From: Taxillus chinensis
Lineage: Eukaryota > Streptophyta > Magnoliopsida > Santalales > Loranthaceae
Direction of reading: 5' to 3'
Length of the DNA: 64,000 nucleotides
Assembly (NCBI GenBank): GCA_023512835.1
Contig: CM042092.1
Location: 51,280,400 to 51,344,399 of the forward strand
This document shows, one piece after another, positions 35,148-46,876 of this stretch (positions are counted from its first letter, which is position 1; every line of letters starts with the position of its first letter). The notes beneath the pieces are model-generated. The model had not been told where the DNA came from. It ran no database searches and saw only the letters and a program-made list of their open reading frames with translations. The translations under genes and the position numbers were made by a program.

Positions 35148-36130
35148 ATAACATAAACAAATTAAATAAATTAGGGTCTTCCACCTCGGGGTCCCGCCTA
35201 ACGCCCGTAGGTTCCCGAAAAGGAAACAACATGGTAGGAGGGGTGAGCAACCACAGCCAAGAGGGGATCATGTCTCCCCAACCCATCCCATGCACCTAAC
35301 ATCTACATGCCTTGTGTACAAGTGCCGTGTCGTGATACAATTATCCCACCAGGTATAGTTACAGGCTATAACAAGAAACACAGTCATGCATGAGCTAGTA
35401 CATAAACACTCCCGGGCTTCCACGGCCACCGGGTTTCAAGAACAGTCCCGGGCTTCCACAGCCACCGGGTTTCAAACAGGTCCCGGGCTTCCACGGCCAC
35501 GGGTTCCACAAAACGCCCGGGCTTCCACGCCCACCGGGTGTACAAGCAAACACGCAGGACACATGGCCATACAGGCATAACATCAAACACTAAGTATGGT
35601 TAACACACAGAATAACCTCGAACACTTAGCATGCATATATCCACAAGCTCACAAACCCAGCCACACACGGCATTTCCACAAACACATAACATGCACAGAC
35701 TCACGGGCATAATTTCAAACACTTGAGGCATATACACATAACCATATTCACACAGGCTTTTCATCAAACATATAGCATATAGATCACGTAACCACACCAA
35801 AATGCCATTGAGGCCAACATTCATATAGGAGATCACACCTATATGAATTTACATATATATATATAAACAGATATGACCCGAATCCGCCCAGACCCTAGAA
35901 CAGGGAGGGTTTAGGAAGAACAGAACCCTACCTTAAAGCAGATCTTCCTTGCTCCCGCGCCAAACGCCGTCCTCCCCACGCAAGATGCTCCCACAGAGAA
36001 CCAAAGAACTCCCTCCCTCTCTCTCTCTAGCTCTCTCTCTCAGCAAAGCCAGAAAGGAACACAAGAACCCTAACTCAAACTCAAGCCCTCCTTATATGAC
36101 ACCATTCACATCAAAACGACGTATTTTTGG
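35148..36130 (-). mobile_element. Partial Tekay-type LTR (minus strand)
   Basis: The sequence runs, reversed, along the element B LTR: the GGGTCTTCCACCTCGGGGTCCC box, GTGAGCAACCACAG, the CGGGCTTCCACGGCCACCGGG repeats (35408-35530), the GGAGATCACACCTATATG box (35828-35848), GGGTTTAGGAAGAACAGAACCC, and CATCAAAACGACGTA. It lacks both LTR ends: the left join to pol is abrupt, and at the right it breaks inside the palindromic promoter motif where the poly-G tract starts. Confidence 0.75.
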
Positions 36131-36131
36131 T

Positions 36132-36217
<86 letters not shown>

Positions 36218-36226
36218 GGGGGGGGT

Positions 36227-36312
<86 letters not shown>

Positions 36313-36600
36313 GTTGGGGGGGGGGTGGGGTTGTTTGGGTTTGGTGGGTTGGTTTTTTTGTGTTTTTTTTTGTTTTTTTGTGTGGGTGGGGGGTTTTTGT
36401 GTGGTGGGGGGGGGTGTGGTTTTGGTGTGGTGTGTTTGTTTTGGTTGTGTTTTTTTTGTTGGGGGGGGGGGGGGGGGGTTTTTTGGTGTTTTTTTTTTTT
36501 TTGGGGTTGGTTGGGTTGGTTTGTGGTGGTGGGGGGGGGGATGTAGAATTTGTGTGGGGGGGGGGGAAGGGTATAAGTTAGGGGGGGGTCCTTACCCCTG
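36131..36600. other. G/T-only low-complexity tract, probable assembly artefact
   Basis: About 470 bases made nearly only of G and T, with runs of more than 40 G. It interrupts an LTR in the middle of a conserved motif and is followed at 36611 by a near copy of sequence already seen 3.5 kb earlier. No biological repeat of this kind is expected. It looks like failed base calls or a bad gap fill. Long open frames read across it are meaningless. Confidence 0.85.
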
Positions 36601-36610
36601 GGGGGTAACC

Positions 36611-37316
36611 GTCCCATATGTCGCAAGTTGTCGTTAAGGACACCACAGGTCCCACATATGGCTATCCTGGTAATGACCGGGATCCTTGGAGCTGGATGTG
36701 GGAATCTCCTGGATGGTTGGATTGTTTGGTGTGTACCCTTAATGAATGAAATGTATTGTGTGTGATATTATATTTTGTGATTGAATGTAAGCTTATTGTG
36801 ATAAAGTAGGACACTACACCGGCACAAGCATACACCGATCATGTAGACTTAGGAATTCATGTTATAGGATAGTGAGGAGATAGAGATCACCTACTGGGCA
36901 TTTGTGCTCACCCCTACTTTGTTGACATGTTTCAGGTATCAACTCATTCGCTAGAGGCTGGTCCGAAGCTAATTTTTATTTGTTTTAAATTCTGTAATAA
37001 CTTGGTTTATAGATTTTGTAAAACATGATTGATTTTATTATTTCTTATTCTGGACTTGGGTCCGTGACAGTTGTATGAACCTTTTGGTGGAACTTATTTG
37101 TGAGTGATTTTGGTTCTTGGACATTTATGAGAATTGATTGCATTATCATGTTTTTTTTAAAAATAAATTTTGAATTTAATTCATCGGAGTATACAATTCT
37201 ACCCCTGTTGTAGTATTGTACAGGAATGGATCAGTCACTAACCCCTCGACCCCTGGAGTGGGCGTGGGAAAGTCGCGTTCCTGGTTATGTAATTTTTAGA
37301 ATTTGGGGGCGTGACA
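36611..37316 (+). mobile_element. Right part of the solo LTR (copy 2)
   Basis: Nearly identical to 33082-33786 and ending in the same GGGCGTGACA, followed by the same element A integrase sequence. The left two thirds of this LTR copy are missing. Confidence 0.88.
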
Positions 37317-38680
37317 CCCCCTGGATGCACAACAACTCTTGATTGGTGAAACTCCCTCAACACCTCATCCCGAAGAGAAGAAGCCACAACTAGCCGCCCC
37401 TGAAAAGACAACTCATGCTCAGGACCCTTTGTCCAGTCCTCAGATAGCTCACTAGCCTCAATACGGGCACGGAGAACCTCACACTCAACATCACCCAACT
37501 GTCCCTCCCGGACTCACTGGTATAGCTCAGGCACAACAGCAATAGGACTCAGGATCGTCCCACCATCACGAGTAATAGGCCGCAATCCGAACATCACCAA
37601 TCTGCGCCATCGGCTTCCACTCTCTCACTGCCACCTCAGCCTTTCCTTTCTTGCTCAACGCATCAGCCACAACGTTGCCCTTGCCCTGGGTATAGGCAAA
37701 AGTAAAGTCAAGGGTCTGCAAATACTCCACCCATCTCCTCTGCCTCAAATTCAAGTCCTTCTGAGTAAAAATGAACTAAAGTCTCTTGTGATCTGAGAAC
37801 ACCACAAACTTCTCCCCCAAAAGGTAATGCTGCCAACTCTTCAAAGCAAAGATGACAATTGCCAACTCAAGATCATGGGTAGGGTAATTCTGCTCATGTG
37901 GTTTCAACTGCCTCGACCCATAAGTGACCACACTTTGCTCCTACATAAGCACACACCCCAAACCAATCCTAGATGCATCACAATACACCTCATATGGGAC
38001 GTCCTCCCTTGGTAACCTTAACATCGGTGCAGTGGTCAAACGGGTTTTGAGAGCCTCAAACGCCCGCCGACACTTGTCGATCCACTCAAACTTCACTCCC
38101 TTCCTGGTCAACGCCGTTATAGGAGCTGCCAAACGGGAGAACCCCTCTACAAAACGACGATAATACCCCGCCAAGCGAAGAAAACTATGAATCTCAAAAA
38201 CATTGGTTGGCCTCTCCCACGATGATATAGCCTCAATCTAAGCTGGGTCCACCCTAACTCCCTCAGCTGACACTACATGGCCAAGAAAATAAACCTCCTG
38301 CATCCAAAACTCACATTTGCTAAACTTAACAAACAACTGCTGGTCCCTTAAGGTTTGCAAAACTATTGCTAAATGCTCCACATGCTCCCTCTCCGTCTTG
38401 GAATACACCAAAATGTCATCTATAAACACTACCACAAAAGAATCCAAGTATGGAGCAAAGACCTGGTTCATCAAATGCATGAACATTGCGGGTGCATTAG
38501 TGAGCCTAAAAGGCATTACCCACCCACTTATAGTGCCCATACCTGCACTGAAAAGCAGTCTTAGGGATGTCCTCCTCCCTAACCCTTAACTGGTGGTACC
38601 CCGACCACAAATCTATCTTGGAAAACCACTAGGCCCCACTCAACTGGTCAAACAAGTCATCTATCCGTGGCAATGGATAC
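36611..38680. repeat. Large direct duplication, copy 2 (2.07 kb)
   Basis: Partner of 33082-35147. Most differences are at CTG/CAG sites, for example GCAACTGCAAC in copy 1 against GCAATCCGAAC here, and conversely ATACCGCACCG in copy 1 against ATACCTGCACTG here. Confidence 0.92.
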
Positions 38681-39085
38681 TTGTTCTTCACAGTCACCAA
38701 ATTCAGCTTCTTATAGTCAATGCAAAGACAAACCGTACCATCTGCCTTCTTTCCAAAGAGCACTGGAGCACCCCAAGGTGAGGTACTCGGCCTGATATAC
38801 CCCTGGTTCACCAACTCCTCTATTTGCCTCTAAAGTTCCCTCAACTCAGCTGGTCCCATATGATAAGCCACTTGGGAGATTGGACCCGTCCCCGGTACCA
38901 ACTCAATGGTGAACTCCACACTCCTCTTAGGTGGTAGACTCCTCAGGAAAGACATCCTGAAATTGGTCAACAACTGCTAGCCACACCCTCTTTCCCACTT
39001 TTCCTTCCTTAGCATAGGTAATGGTACCCCACTAGTCCATCACTGGCCCAGCTCGACTCACCTCACGATCCCACTCCCCTTGCAG
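37317..39085 (-). pseudogene. Element A: protease end, RT, RNase H, integrase start (copy 2)
   Basis: As copy 1 for 37317-38680. Beyond the duplicated block it continues into the RT fingers ([35 protein letters not shown]) and the protease-RT linker, with TAG stops at 38830-38832, 38629-38631 and 37941-37943. At 39085 it is interrupted by the 5' LTR of element B; the word GGAGTGGGATCGTGAGG next to that point, read on the minus strand, is the equivalent of 42995-43012 in element B. The rest of protease and gag should lie to the right of element B, outside the window. Confidence 0.87.
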
Positions 39086-39514
39086 TGTAATGACCTGTAC
39101 TTTTGGGATGTGGAGTTAGTCACAGTTATGCCCTTTGGGTGGCAATTATTAGGTTTTAGGGAGTTTTTCCCCCACTCTCTTTGGATAGAACACCTTGTAT
39201 GATGTTGATCAAGCAATAGGCAAGATTTGGGCTGCCTAGGGAGGCATACATGGGGTGCACGTCATATGGGGCATATGACGTGCAAGGGTATTAATGCTTG
39301 CCTATCTTCTTCATGATTCAAGGAAGCTTGGGGTGGATTTTCAGAGCATTTGGAGCTCCACGTCATATGGGGATATGACGTGCATTGTGACGTGCAGGCA
39401 TATTTTTGCACCGTCACCTTGGTTTTGTGATTCTAAACATCTTTTCCCAAAGAGGTATGTTGGAATTGTGGATATTTTGGTGTGTATGGATGTGGGAAGG
39501 TCATAGCTTGTTCC

Positions 39515-39573
39515 ATCAAAACTACGTCGTTTTGATGCTAGGATTCACTTAATCAAAACTACGTCGTTTTGAT
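39515..39573. promoter_or_regulatory. Paired palindromic ACGT boxes upstream of LTR TATA
   Basis: Two copies of a 22-base near-palindrome, arms ATCAAAAC and GTTTTGAT around T-ACGT-C, 37 bases apart start to start and ending 11 bases before the TATA box. The same pair is at 48683-48741 and, reversed, at 44879-44937 and 55743-55801. ACGT cores are typical plant bZIP targets; binding here is inference. Confidence 0.65.
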
Positions 39574-39584
39574 GTTGTGTTGTC

Positions 39585-39592
39585 TATATAAG
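39585..39592 (+). promoter_or_regulatory. TATA box of element B LTR
   Basis: TATATAAG, 11 bases after the second palindromic box. It is repeated at 48753-48760 in the 3' LTR. Confidence 0.7.
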
Positions 39593-39644
39593 GAGGAGAA
39601 GCCCTCTGTTTTAGGTTTTAGGGTTTGTTGTTCCACCAGCCGTC

Positions 39645-39646
<2 letters not shown>

Positions 39647-39690
<44 letters not shown>
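39647..39690. repeat. AG microsatellite in 5' LTR
   Basis: About 22 AG units; the 3' LTR has only a short, broken AG run at the same place (48815-48832). The expansion occurred after insertion, or the tract is miscounted. Confidence 0.9.
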
Positions 39691-39695
<5 letters not shown>

Positions 39696-40737
39696 GAGGG
39701 AAGGAGAGCTTCTGGTGGCTGCTGGAGCGTCTTGCGTGGGTGGTCAGAGTCTTGCGTGGAAGTGGGAGCAGGAGGACATACAAGGTAGGGGTTCTGTTCT
39801 TCCTAAATCCTCCTCTGTTCTAGGGTTCTAGGGTAGATTATGGATTATACCTGTTTATATATATATGTAATCCATATAGGTGTGATCTCCTATATGGATG
39901 TTGGCCTTCGATGGCGGTTTTTGATGTATTCTGGTGTTGGATGGTGAGAGCATATTAAGTGTTTGATAAAATGCCTGTGTGAATATGTCTGTGTGAATAT
40001 GCCTAGTATGTGTTTGATTTTATGCCTGTGAAAGTGTGTATGCTACGTGTTTGGTTTAATGCCTGTGTGACCTTGTATGCTGTGTTTGTGGAACCCGGTG
40101 GCTGTGGAAGCCCAGGACTGGAACTGTTAGCCCGTGTGGCTAAGCCTGAGTGGCCGTGGAGATGTTAGCCCGTGTGGCTAAGCCTGAGTGGTCGTGGATA
40201 TGTTAGCCCGTGTGGCTAAGCCTGAGTGGCTGTGGATATGTTAGCCTGTATGGCTGTGGATATGTGTGTGCCGTGTGAATGTGGAATATAACCTGTTTAT
40301 ATCTTATTGTCACTACACTGCACCTGTACACACCCTCATGTAAACGCTAGGAGCATGGGATGGGTTGGGGAGACATGATCCCTACTGAGCTGTGGTTGCT
40401 CACCCCTCCCTCTATGTTGTGTTTTCTTTCAGGAACATACAGGCGTTAGGTGGGACCCCAAGGTGGAAGACCTTATTTACCTTACCATCTTTCATTTATG
40501 TTATTTTGTGGGAATTAATGTAACCCCAGTGGGGGATGGATTGAAAAGAGGATTTTGTTGTAATAAAGACTGGTTTGGATTGTGGATTGCTTTAATGAAC
40601 ATTACTTTCTTGAATGTGTTGTGGATGTTTAAAATGTTATATTCGGGGTTTGTATCTTAACCCCTTTGCCCTCCGTGTGGGTAAAAGGGGAGTCACGTAC
40701 ATGTTTCCTCGGGTTGGAAATCCGGGGCGTGACAATA

Positions 40738-40749
40738 TGGTATCAGAGC
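40738..40749 (+). promoter_or_regulatory. Primer-binding site of element B
   Basis: TGGTATCAGAGC, three bases after the LTR end. It complements the 3' end of initiator tRNA-Met, the usual primer of chromoviruses and many copia elements. Confidence 0.88.
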
Positions 40750-41241
40750 ATGGTCTAGTTGGCCTAGGGTAGTGAGGGGGTCTGGTTATCTTGAGTCCTT
40801 TGGAGGAACCTGGAGGGGCGTGTCTGATCAACACGGTCCTCTTGGAGCCTCTAAGGTGTACTTGGGGTAGTCCAGACCTGAGGTAGGATTTGCATGCATT
40901 GGCATTAGGGCACTAGTTGCATTAGTTGTTGTATGTGAAGGTGTGGATAACTGTTAAAATTGTAATTTGATAAAAAGAAAAATGTGAATAATGTGATAAG
41001 GTGTGAACTGTGCAACTCTGATTTTTCTTGAAGTACCCTGAGCATAACTGCAAGGAAAAGTTTTTGTTTATTTGCGCTGTGTGCACTATGAATTGAACGG
41101 TGTGCGATGTTGATTGGTGCAATGTGTAAAATGTGTGTGATGTCATGCACTACTTGACTTGATAAATGGGGTAGAGGTAGTGAAACTTGATAGTAGTCGA
41201 ACGCATTCTGACGTTTGTGCTTCTTACTTCATGTAGTAAGA
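40750..41241 (+). other. 5' leader of element B
   Basis: Non-coding leader between primer site and gag ATG, with AT-rich segments. No protein is supported. Confidence 0.6.
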
Positions 41242-42458
41242 ATGCCACCGAGGAGAGTGACACGTGCGTCCGAGGCAGTGGCTGATGAGTCATCTGCCCA
41301 TGAGGGCCTGGGTGCGGGGCAGTCCGTTGGAGGACATGCACTGTTGCTGGCGCAGCTGCGAGAAGGCATCCAGCTGCAAGTCCAAGAGCTGAGGGAGGGT
41401 ATCCGGCAAGAAGTCCGGGAGGAGGTGCACTGTGAGATGGCGGCACAGCAGGTGGTGCCACCACCACCGCCACCACCAGCGGGGGAGTTACCAAGGGAGC
41501 GTGAAGGTTCGCTGAGTGGCATACCGACTCGTGCAGAGGATGACGTGGTGACACGGTTCCAAAAGGAACAACCTCCGCGATTCAAAGGGGGAGAGGACCC
41601 AGTGTTAGCTGAGCACTGGCTGAGGCAGATCGAGCATGTGTTTTCCTTTCTCCTACCCCGGGAGGAGGATAAGGTGAGACTGGCCATTCGGCAGCTGGAG
41701 GGGAATGCTCTGGAATGGTGGCAGAGTGTTGCGGGGAGCCGTGCGGTGCAGTTCATGCTTTGGGAGGAGTTTCTACAGCTCTTCCATGATGAATTCTTCC
41801 CCGAGTTATTAAGGTGGCAGAAGAGAGAGGAGTTCGGCAGCCTGAAACAGGGATCAAAGATGGTGCCCGAGTATGAGCGCGAATTCCGGAGCTTGAGCAG
41901 ATTTGCTCCCGAGACCGTGGCGCAGGAGGACCTGAAGGCCCACAAGTTCACCTTGGGTCTCAGGCAATTCTACGTTTGAGGACCTATGCTGAGGTTGTGG
42001 AGACAGCCCGAATAGCTGAGAGGGAGCTGGATGATGGGAGGCAGGCCCATCAGGGTCGCCCGTTGCAGGGTGGGTTGGAGTGCGATTCCGGGTCCAAGCG
42101 GCCCAAGACTGAGGAAAGAGATAGCAGTTCTTTCCGCAGTAGGGGACAGCCATTAGTGAACCCAGGGAGGTCTAGCTTTGGCGGTAGTAGACAGGGAGGT
42201 CCGGCAGGAGGACTCCCCAGCGGTTGTCATTGCTGTGGGGAGCAAGGCCACTTCAAGAGGGAGTGTCCCAAGAAGAACTGGCGATGCAATAGCTGTGGAC
42301 GAGAAGGGCATTTGAGCCGGGTTTGCCGGAGTAGTAACAAGGGAGTTGGAGGCATGGCATCCAGCATGAGGAGTGATGCCAATTTTCGTACACCAGCAGA
42401 GAGACCAGCTCGTCAGTGGCAGGCTAGTCAGGCAGGATCGAGTCAGACCCGACCCTAG
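41242..42458 (+). pseudogene. Element B gag, two zinc knuckles, one frameshift
   Basis: The start is the ATG at 41242 (MPPRRVTRASEA), preferred over an upstream Met because it matches the basic start of chromovirus gags. The capsid domain includes FQKEQPPRFKGGEDPVLAEHW, LEGNALEWWQS and EFRSLSRFAPE. The frame stops at 41977-41979 after LGLRQFYV, and the protein continues in another frame from about 41970 (RTYAEVVETARIAEREL). Two C-x2-C-x4-H-x4-C knuckles follow: CHCCGEQGHFKREC and CNSCGREGHLSRVC. The stop TAG at 42456-42458 lies in frame with the protease. Gag forms the particle and binds RNA. Confidence 0.88.
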
Positions 42459-43423
42459 GGGAGGCCAGAGCGGCAGCAGACTGAAGCTGGAGGCAACCTT
42501 GGCGGGAAACATCTAGTGAGTGAGCCGACCAGTGGCACGGGCCAAGGAAGGGTGTTTGCGTTGGATGCGACATACCACGAGGAGGCTGAGCTACCACCAC
42601 CACCTGCGGAGGGTGGAGCAAGACCATCGGTGGTTAGAGGTACCCTCTTGATTTCCCGTACGTTAGCTTCTGTTCTTTTTGATACGGGTGCATCGTGTTC
42701 CTTCGCTGCTGAGCTTCTTATTGATGGCTTGGGGTTAGATTGTGTGGAGGCCGCGAGGCCCCTAGTTGTGGAGTCTCCGGTGGGAGGCATGATTGAGGTA
42801 CGGCGTGTGTGTCGTGACTGTGTGTTAACCATAGGAGAGGTGGAGCTGAGTTTTGACTTGCATGTAATGCCTTTGAGGACGTTTGACCTGATCTTGGGTA
42901 TGGACTGTCTTATGGCCTTCCAGGCCAAGATAGATTGTCATCGGCGGCGGGTATCCTTTGTGTCACCTGCGGGGGTTTCTTGCACCCTGCAGGGGGAGTG
43001 GGATCGTGAGGCTAGTCGGGCTGGGCCAGTGCTGGACCAGTGGGGTGCTATTACCCACAGGTTGGCAGCCCTGACCTTTGCTGAGGAAGGGAAAGTGGCG
43101 AAGAGAGTGTGGCCAGCAGTTGTTGACCAATTTCAGGATGTCTTCCCCGACCAGTTAAGGAGTTTACCTCCTAAGAGGAGTGTGGAGTTCACCATTGAGT
43201 TGGTGCCGAGAACGGGTCCGATTTCCCAAGTAGCGTATCGTATGGGGCCAGCCGAGTTGAGGGAGCTTCAGAGGCAAATCGAGGAGTTGGTGGGCCAGGG
43301 GTATATCAGACCGAGTACCTCACCTTGGGGTGCTCCAGTGCTCTTTGCAAAGAAGGCAGATGGCACGTTACGCCTTTGCATCGACTATAGGAAGCTGAAC
43401 TCGGTGACTGTGAAGAACAAGTA
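42459..43423 (+). CDS. Element B aspartic protease and start of RT
   Basis: It is open from just after the gag stop to the solo LTR insertion. The catalytic segment is [11 protein letters not shown] (Asp56 counted from the Met at 42516), and the second half of the fold is [10 protein letters not shown]. The RT fingers follow: [40 protein letters not shown] and [18 protein letters not shown]. The reading is broken at 43424 by an LTR; the RT resumes at 45371. The protease itself appears intact. The Met at 42516 is internal to the polyprotein. Confidence 0.88.
43419..43423. repeat. Target-site duplication AAGTA (left)
   Basis: AAGTA precedes the solo LTR and recurs at 45371-45375 after it; both are part of the RT codons for VKNKYPLPR. 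Confidence 0.9.
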
Positions 43424-45370
43424 TGTCACGCCCCAATTTCCTTCCACTTGGAAATGAGTAGTGACTGCCCATGCCCGCACCCGAAGGGACAAGGGGTTGG
43501 TGCAAGCACCTAAAAAGGACTTCTGGCACGGGTGCTGTCCCAAACCTGCACAACCAGGCTAACATGCCAAGGGGCATGCTCCTGCTCCCAAACCATGCAC
43601 ACAAACACAAATTGAATAACAACATCTCATTTTTATTTCATTTCAAAGACTAAATGTTTATTACAACCCAGTCAGGGAAAAACCTCTATGAAGCCACAAA
43701 TAAAACCAAACCAAATTCCAAACACATAAAACCAGCGTACAACAAAGGAATTAACGTAAAACTCCCAGCCTCAGGGGCCTAGCTCCTCAGCCTTCACCTA
43801 GCTCCTGCTAAACCCTGCAAAAGAATAGTTTATAGGAGGGGTGAGCAAACCATAGCTTAGTAGGGATCCAGTCTCCCCAGACCCGTCCCGCTCTATAACA
43901 TGCATGATATGTGTATGCTTGTGCTCGTGTCGTGCCTAAGGCTAAAGCGAAGAAACATCACCCAGGAAACACTCTTTACCTGAGCCCGCACCGGAGGGCG
44001 AGAGGACACCCCGCCACCACGGCGACATGACATACCATATCCAGGCGAATGTTGCATGGACACCAATGCAACATTTTCCACCCGAGTCAGATATGGTCAA
44101 CCACCTCCTCGGGCGCCATACCTACCCTCAGGAATGGGTGTAGACTTAGCCCACCATCGTGAGTGCTACACCGAGACTCAGGACCACGTCCTAGCCAAAT
44201 CTCAAAGGGGTCCAGCTATTGTGCCTGGCCCATATCTCAACTCAGTCTCAAACAGATCAACGAACAAAGATAAAGCATTACATCTCAACATGTAAACTCA
44301 AGACAAAGATTTACACTATCTCGAAAGGACCAACATGGTCGATACAAGCCAAACACATCAGCCTCATAGGCTTAAAATCAAATACAAATCAAACACAGTA
44401 CACACCAGTCACGTAGGTATATCATCAGACACCCATATACAAGGTCTCACAGGCATTATATTGAACACATGGCATGCAGGCCTTCACAGACATTTTATCA
44501 AATACATAGTGTGCAGGCCTCACAGACATTTCATCAAACACATGGTGGGCATAAACAAACCCAGAAAATCCTCAGGCCAAATTCAACATCAGAATCAACA
44601 GAACATGCCACTGAAGGCCAACATCCATATAGGAGATCACACCTATATGGATTTACATATATATATATAGGTGAATATCCTAGAACAGAGGAGAGTTAGG
44701 AAGAACATGAATCCCTACCTCGACTTTTGTCCTAACCTCCACGCTAGACGCTCCCAACGACGCGAACCACCACGGCAATGCCCGGAGATCCTCTCTCTCT
44801 CTCAACGAATCGCAAAGAAAGAAGAACACAAGAACCCTAAACTCAAACTCAAGCCCTCATTATATAGACACTACCCACATCAAAACGACGTAGTTTTGAT
44901 TAAGTAAATCCCAGGATCAAAACGACGTAGTTTTGATCACACCAGTTAGCACCTTTCCGCACCCATATAGGCCAAAATACTCAGAATTTCAACATGGTCC
45001 TTTGGAGAAAGATCATTAGAATGTCAAAACCAAGGGAACCATGCAAAAATATGGCTGCACGCCAATTTGCACGTGAATTCCCCAATTCACGTGCAACTCC
45101 ATATGCACTCCAAATGCGCTTAAACTTCACCCCTAGCCTCCTTGCATCATTTAGAAGACAACCACACTTGCACGTGAATTGGACCCATTTCATGTGCACC
45201 TCACATACACGTCCGTTTGGCCTGAAACTTCTGTGGTAGATAGAGGACATCATTCTAAGCATCTTTCCTTTTCCACGTGAATTCATTTGAGCCCATTCAC
45301 TAGGTCAAAATCTAGAAAAACTCTACTCAGAAGGCAAAACTGTGACTAACTCAAGGTACGGGTCCTTACA
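43424..45370 (-). mobile_element. Solo Tekay-type LTR in element B RT (1947 bp)
   Basis: The plus strand runs TGTCACGCCCC to GGTCCTTACA. Read on the minus strand it starts TGTAAGGACCCGTACC, like the element B LTR, and contains the same ATATAGGTGTGATCTCC box (about 44631-44650 reversed), the paired palindromes (44879-44900, 44916-44937) and a TATA-like TATATAATG near 44860. The AAGTA duplication on both sides shows a complete LTR with no internal region, meaning LTR-LTR recombination removed the rest. Confidence 0.93.
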
Positions 45371-46876
45371 AAGTATCCGTTGCCTCGGATTGATGACCTG
45401 TTTGACCAGTTGAGTGGAGCCTAGTGGTTTTCCAAGATAGATCTGCGATCGGGGTATCACCAGCTAAGGGTTAGGGAGGAGGACATCCCTAAAACTGCTT
45501 TTCGGTGCCGGTATGGGCACTATGAGTGGGTGGTGATGCCTTTGATGAACCAGGTCTTCGCCCCATATCTGGATTCCTTTGTGGTGGTGTTTATCGATGA
45601 TATCTTAGTGTATTCCAAGACGGAGAGGGAGCATGTGGAGCATTTGACAACGGTGTTGCAAACTTTGAGGGACCAGCAGTTGTTTGCTAAGTTTAGCAAA
45701 TGTGAGTTTTGGATGCAGGAGGTTCACTTTCTTGGCCACGTAGTATCAGCTGAGGGAGTTAGGGTGGACCCAGCCAAGATTGAGGCTGTGGCATCGTGGG
45801 CGCAGCCAACCAACATTTTTGAGATCCGTAGCTTTCTTGGCTTGGCGAGGTACTATCGTCGTTTTGTAGAGGGGTTCTCCCATTTGGCGGCTCCTATGAC
45901 GGCGTTGACTAGGAAAGGAGTGAAATTTGAGTGGACGGACAAGTGCCATCAGGCGTTTGAGACTCTCAAGACCCGTTTGACCACTGCACCTGTGTTGAAG
46001 TTGCCTAGGGAGGATATTCCATATGAGGTATTTTGCGATGCATCCAGGGTTGGTTTGGGGTGTGTGCTTATGCAGGAGCACAGTGTGGTAGCTTATGGAT
46101 CGAGGTAGCTAAAGCCTCATGAGCAGAATTACCCTACCCATAATCTTGAGCTGGCGACTGTCATCTTTGCCTTGAAGAGTTGGCAACATTACCTTTTGGG
46201 GGAGAAGTTCGTAGTGTTTTCTGATCACAAGAGCCTTCAGTACATTTTTACTCAGAAGGACTTGAATTTGAGGCAGAGGAGATGGGTGGAGTATTTGCAG
46301 ACCTTTGACTTTACTCTTACCTATACCACGGGCAAGGGTAATGTTGTGGCTGACGCGTTGAGTAGAAAGGGGAAAGCTGAGGTGGCCGTGAGAGAGTGGA
46401 AGCTGATGGAGCAGTTGGCGATGTTGCAGTTACAGCCTGTGGCTTGTGATGATAGGACAGTGTTGAGTCCTATGGTTGTTGTACCTGAGTTGTATCAACG
46501 AGTCCGGGAGGGACAGTTGGGTGATATTGAGTGTGAGGTTATCCGTGCTCGTGTTGAGGCCGGTGACCTATCTGCGGACTGGATAGAGGGTCCTGAGCAT
46601 GAGTTGTCTTTTCAAGGGCGGTTAGTAGTAGCTTCTTCTCTCAGGGATGAGGTGATGAGGGAGTTTCACCAGTCTAGAGTTGCTGTGCATCCAGGGAGTA
46701 CGAAGATGTACCATGCACTTCGGGGACATTTTTGGTGGCCTGGGATGAAATGCGATGTGGCTGCCTTTGTTTTGTGGTGCCTTATGTGTCAGCAGGTGAA
46801 GGCTGAGCATCAGCGGCCAGCGGGCATGTTACAGCCATTGCCCATTGCGGAGTGGAAGTGGGACCACATAGCGTGA
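45371..46876 (+). pseudogene. Element B RT (C-terminal part), RNase H, integrase zinc-binding region
   Basis: It resumes [16 protein letters not shown], then TAG at 45422-45424, then [22 protein letters not shown]. The active site reads FIDDILVYS. Just before it VMPLMNQVF lacks about 12 residues present in element A (the NAPAMFMH block), an in-frame deletion near 45540 that removes part of the RT primer-grip side. RNase H follows ([57 protein letters not shown]), with a TAG at 46106-46108. Then comes the integrase zinc region (HPGSTKMYHALRGHFWWPGM, CLMCQQVKAEHQRPAG). A frameshift near 46870 leads into the integrase core. Confidence 0.9.

Larger units (their letters stand above)
39086..40734 (+). 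repeat. Element B 5' LTR (1649 bp)
   Basis: TGTAATGACC to GGCGTGACA. It contains two near-palindromic ACGT boxes (39515-39536, 39552-39573), a TATA box (39585-39592), an AG microsatellite (39647-39690) and a short tandem array with units such as GTTAGCCCGTGTGGCTAAGC (40115-40265). Confidence 0.93.

Noticed and set aside
35949..36581. Long glycine-rich or proline-rich open frames on both strands
   Set aside because: They exist only because the tract 36131-36600 is nearly pure G and T; it is low-complexity or artefact sequence, not a gene.
39569..39823. Open frame with a run of alternating Arg and Glu
   Set aside because: It is the AG microsatellite of the element B LTR read as codons.
41229..41951. 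240-codon open frame on the minus strand opposite gag
   Set aside because: It is a shadow of the element B gag; no family motif, and the plus-strand frame has clear capsid blocks.
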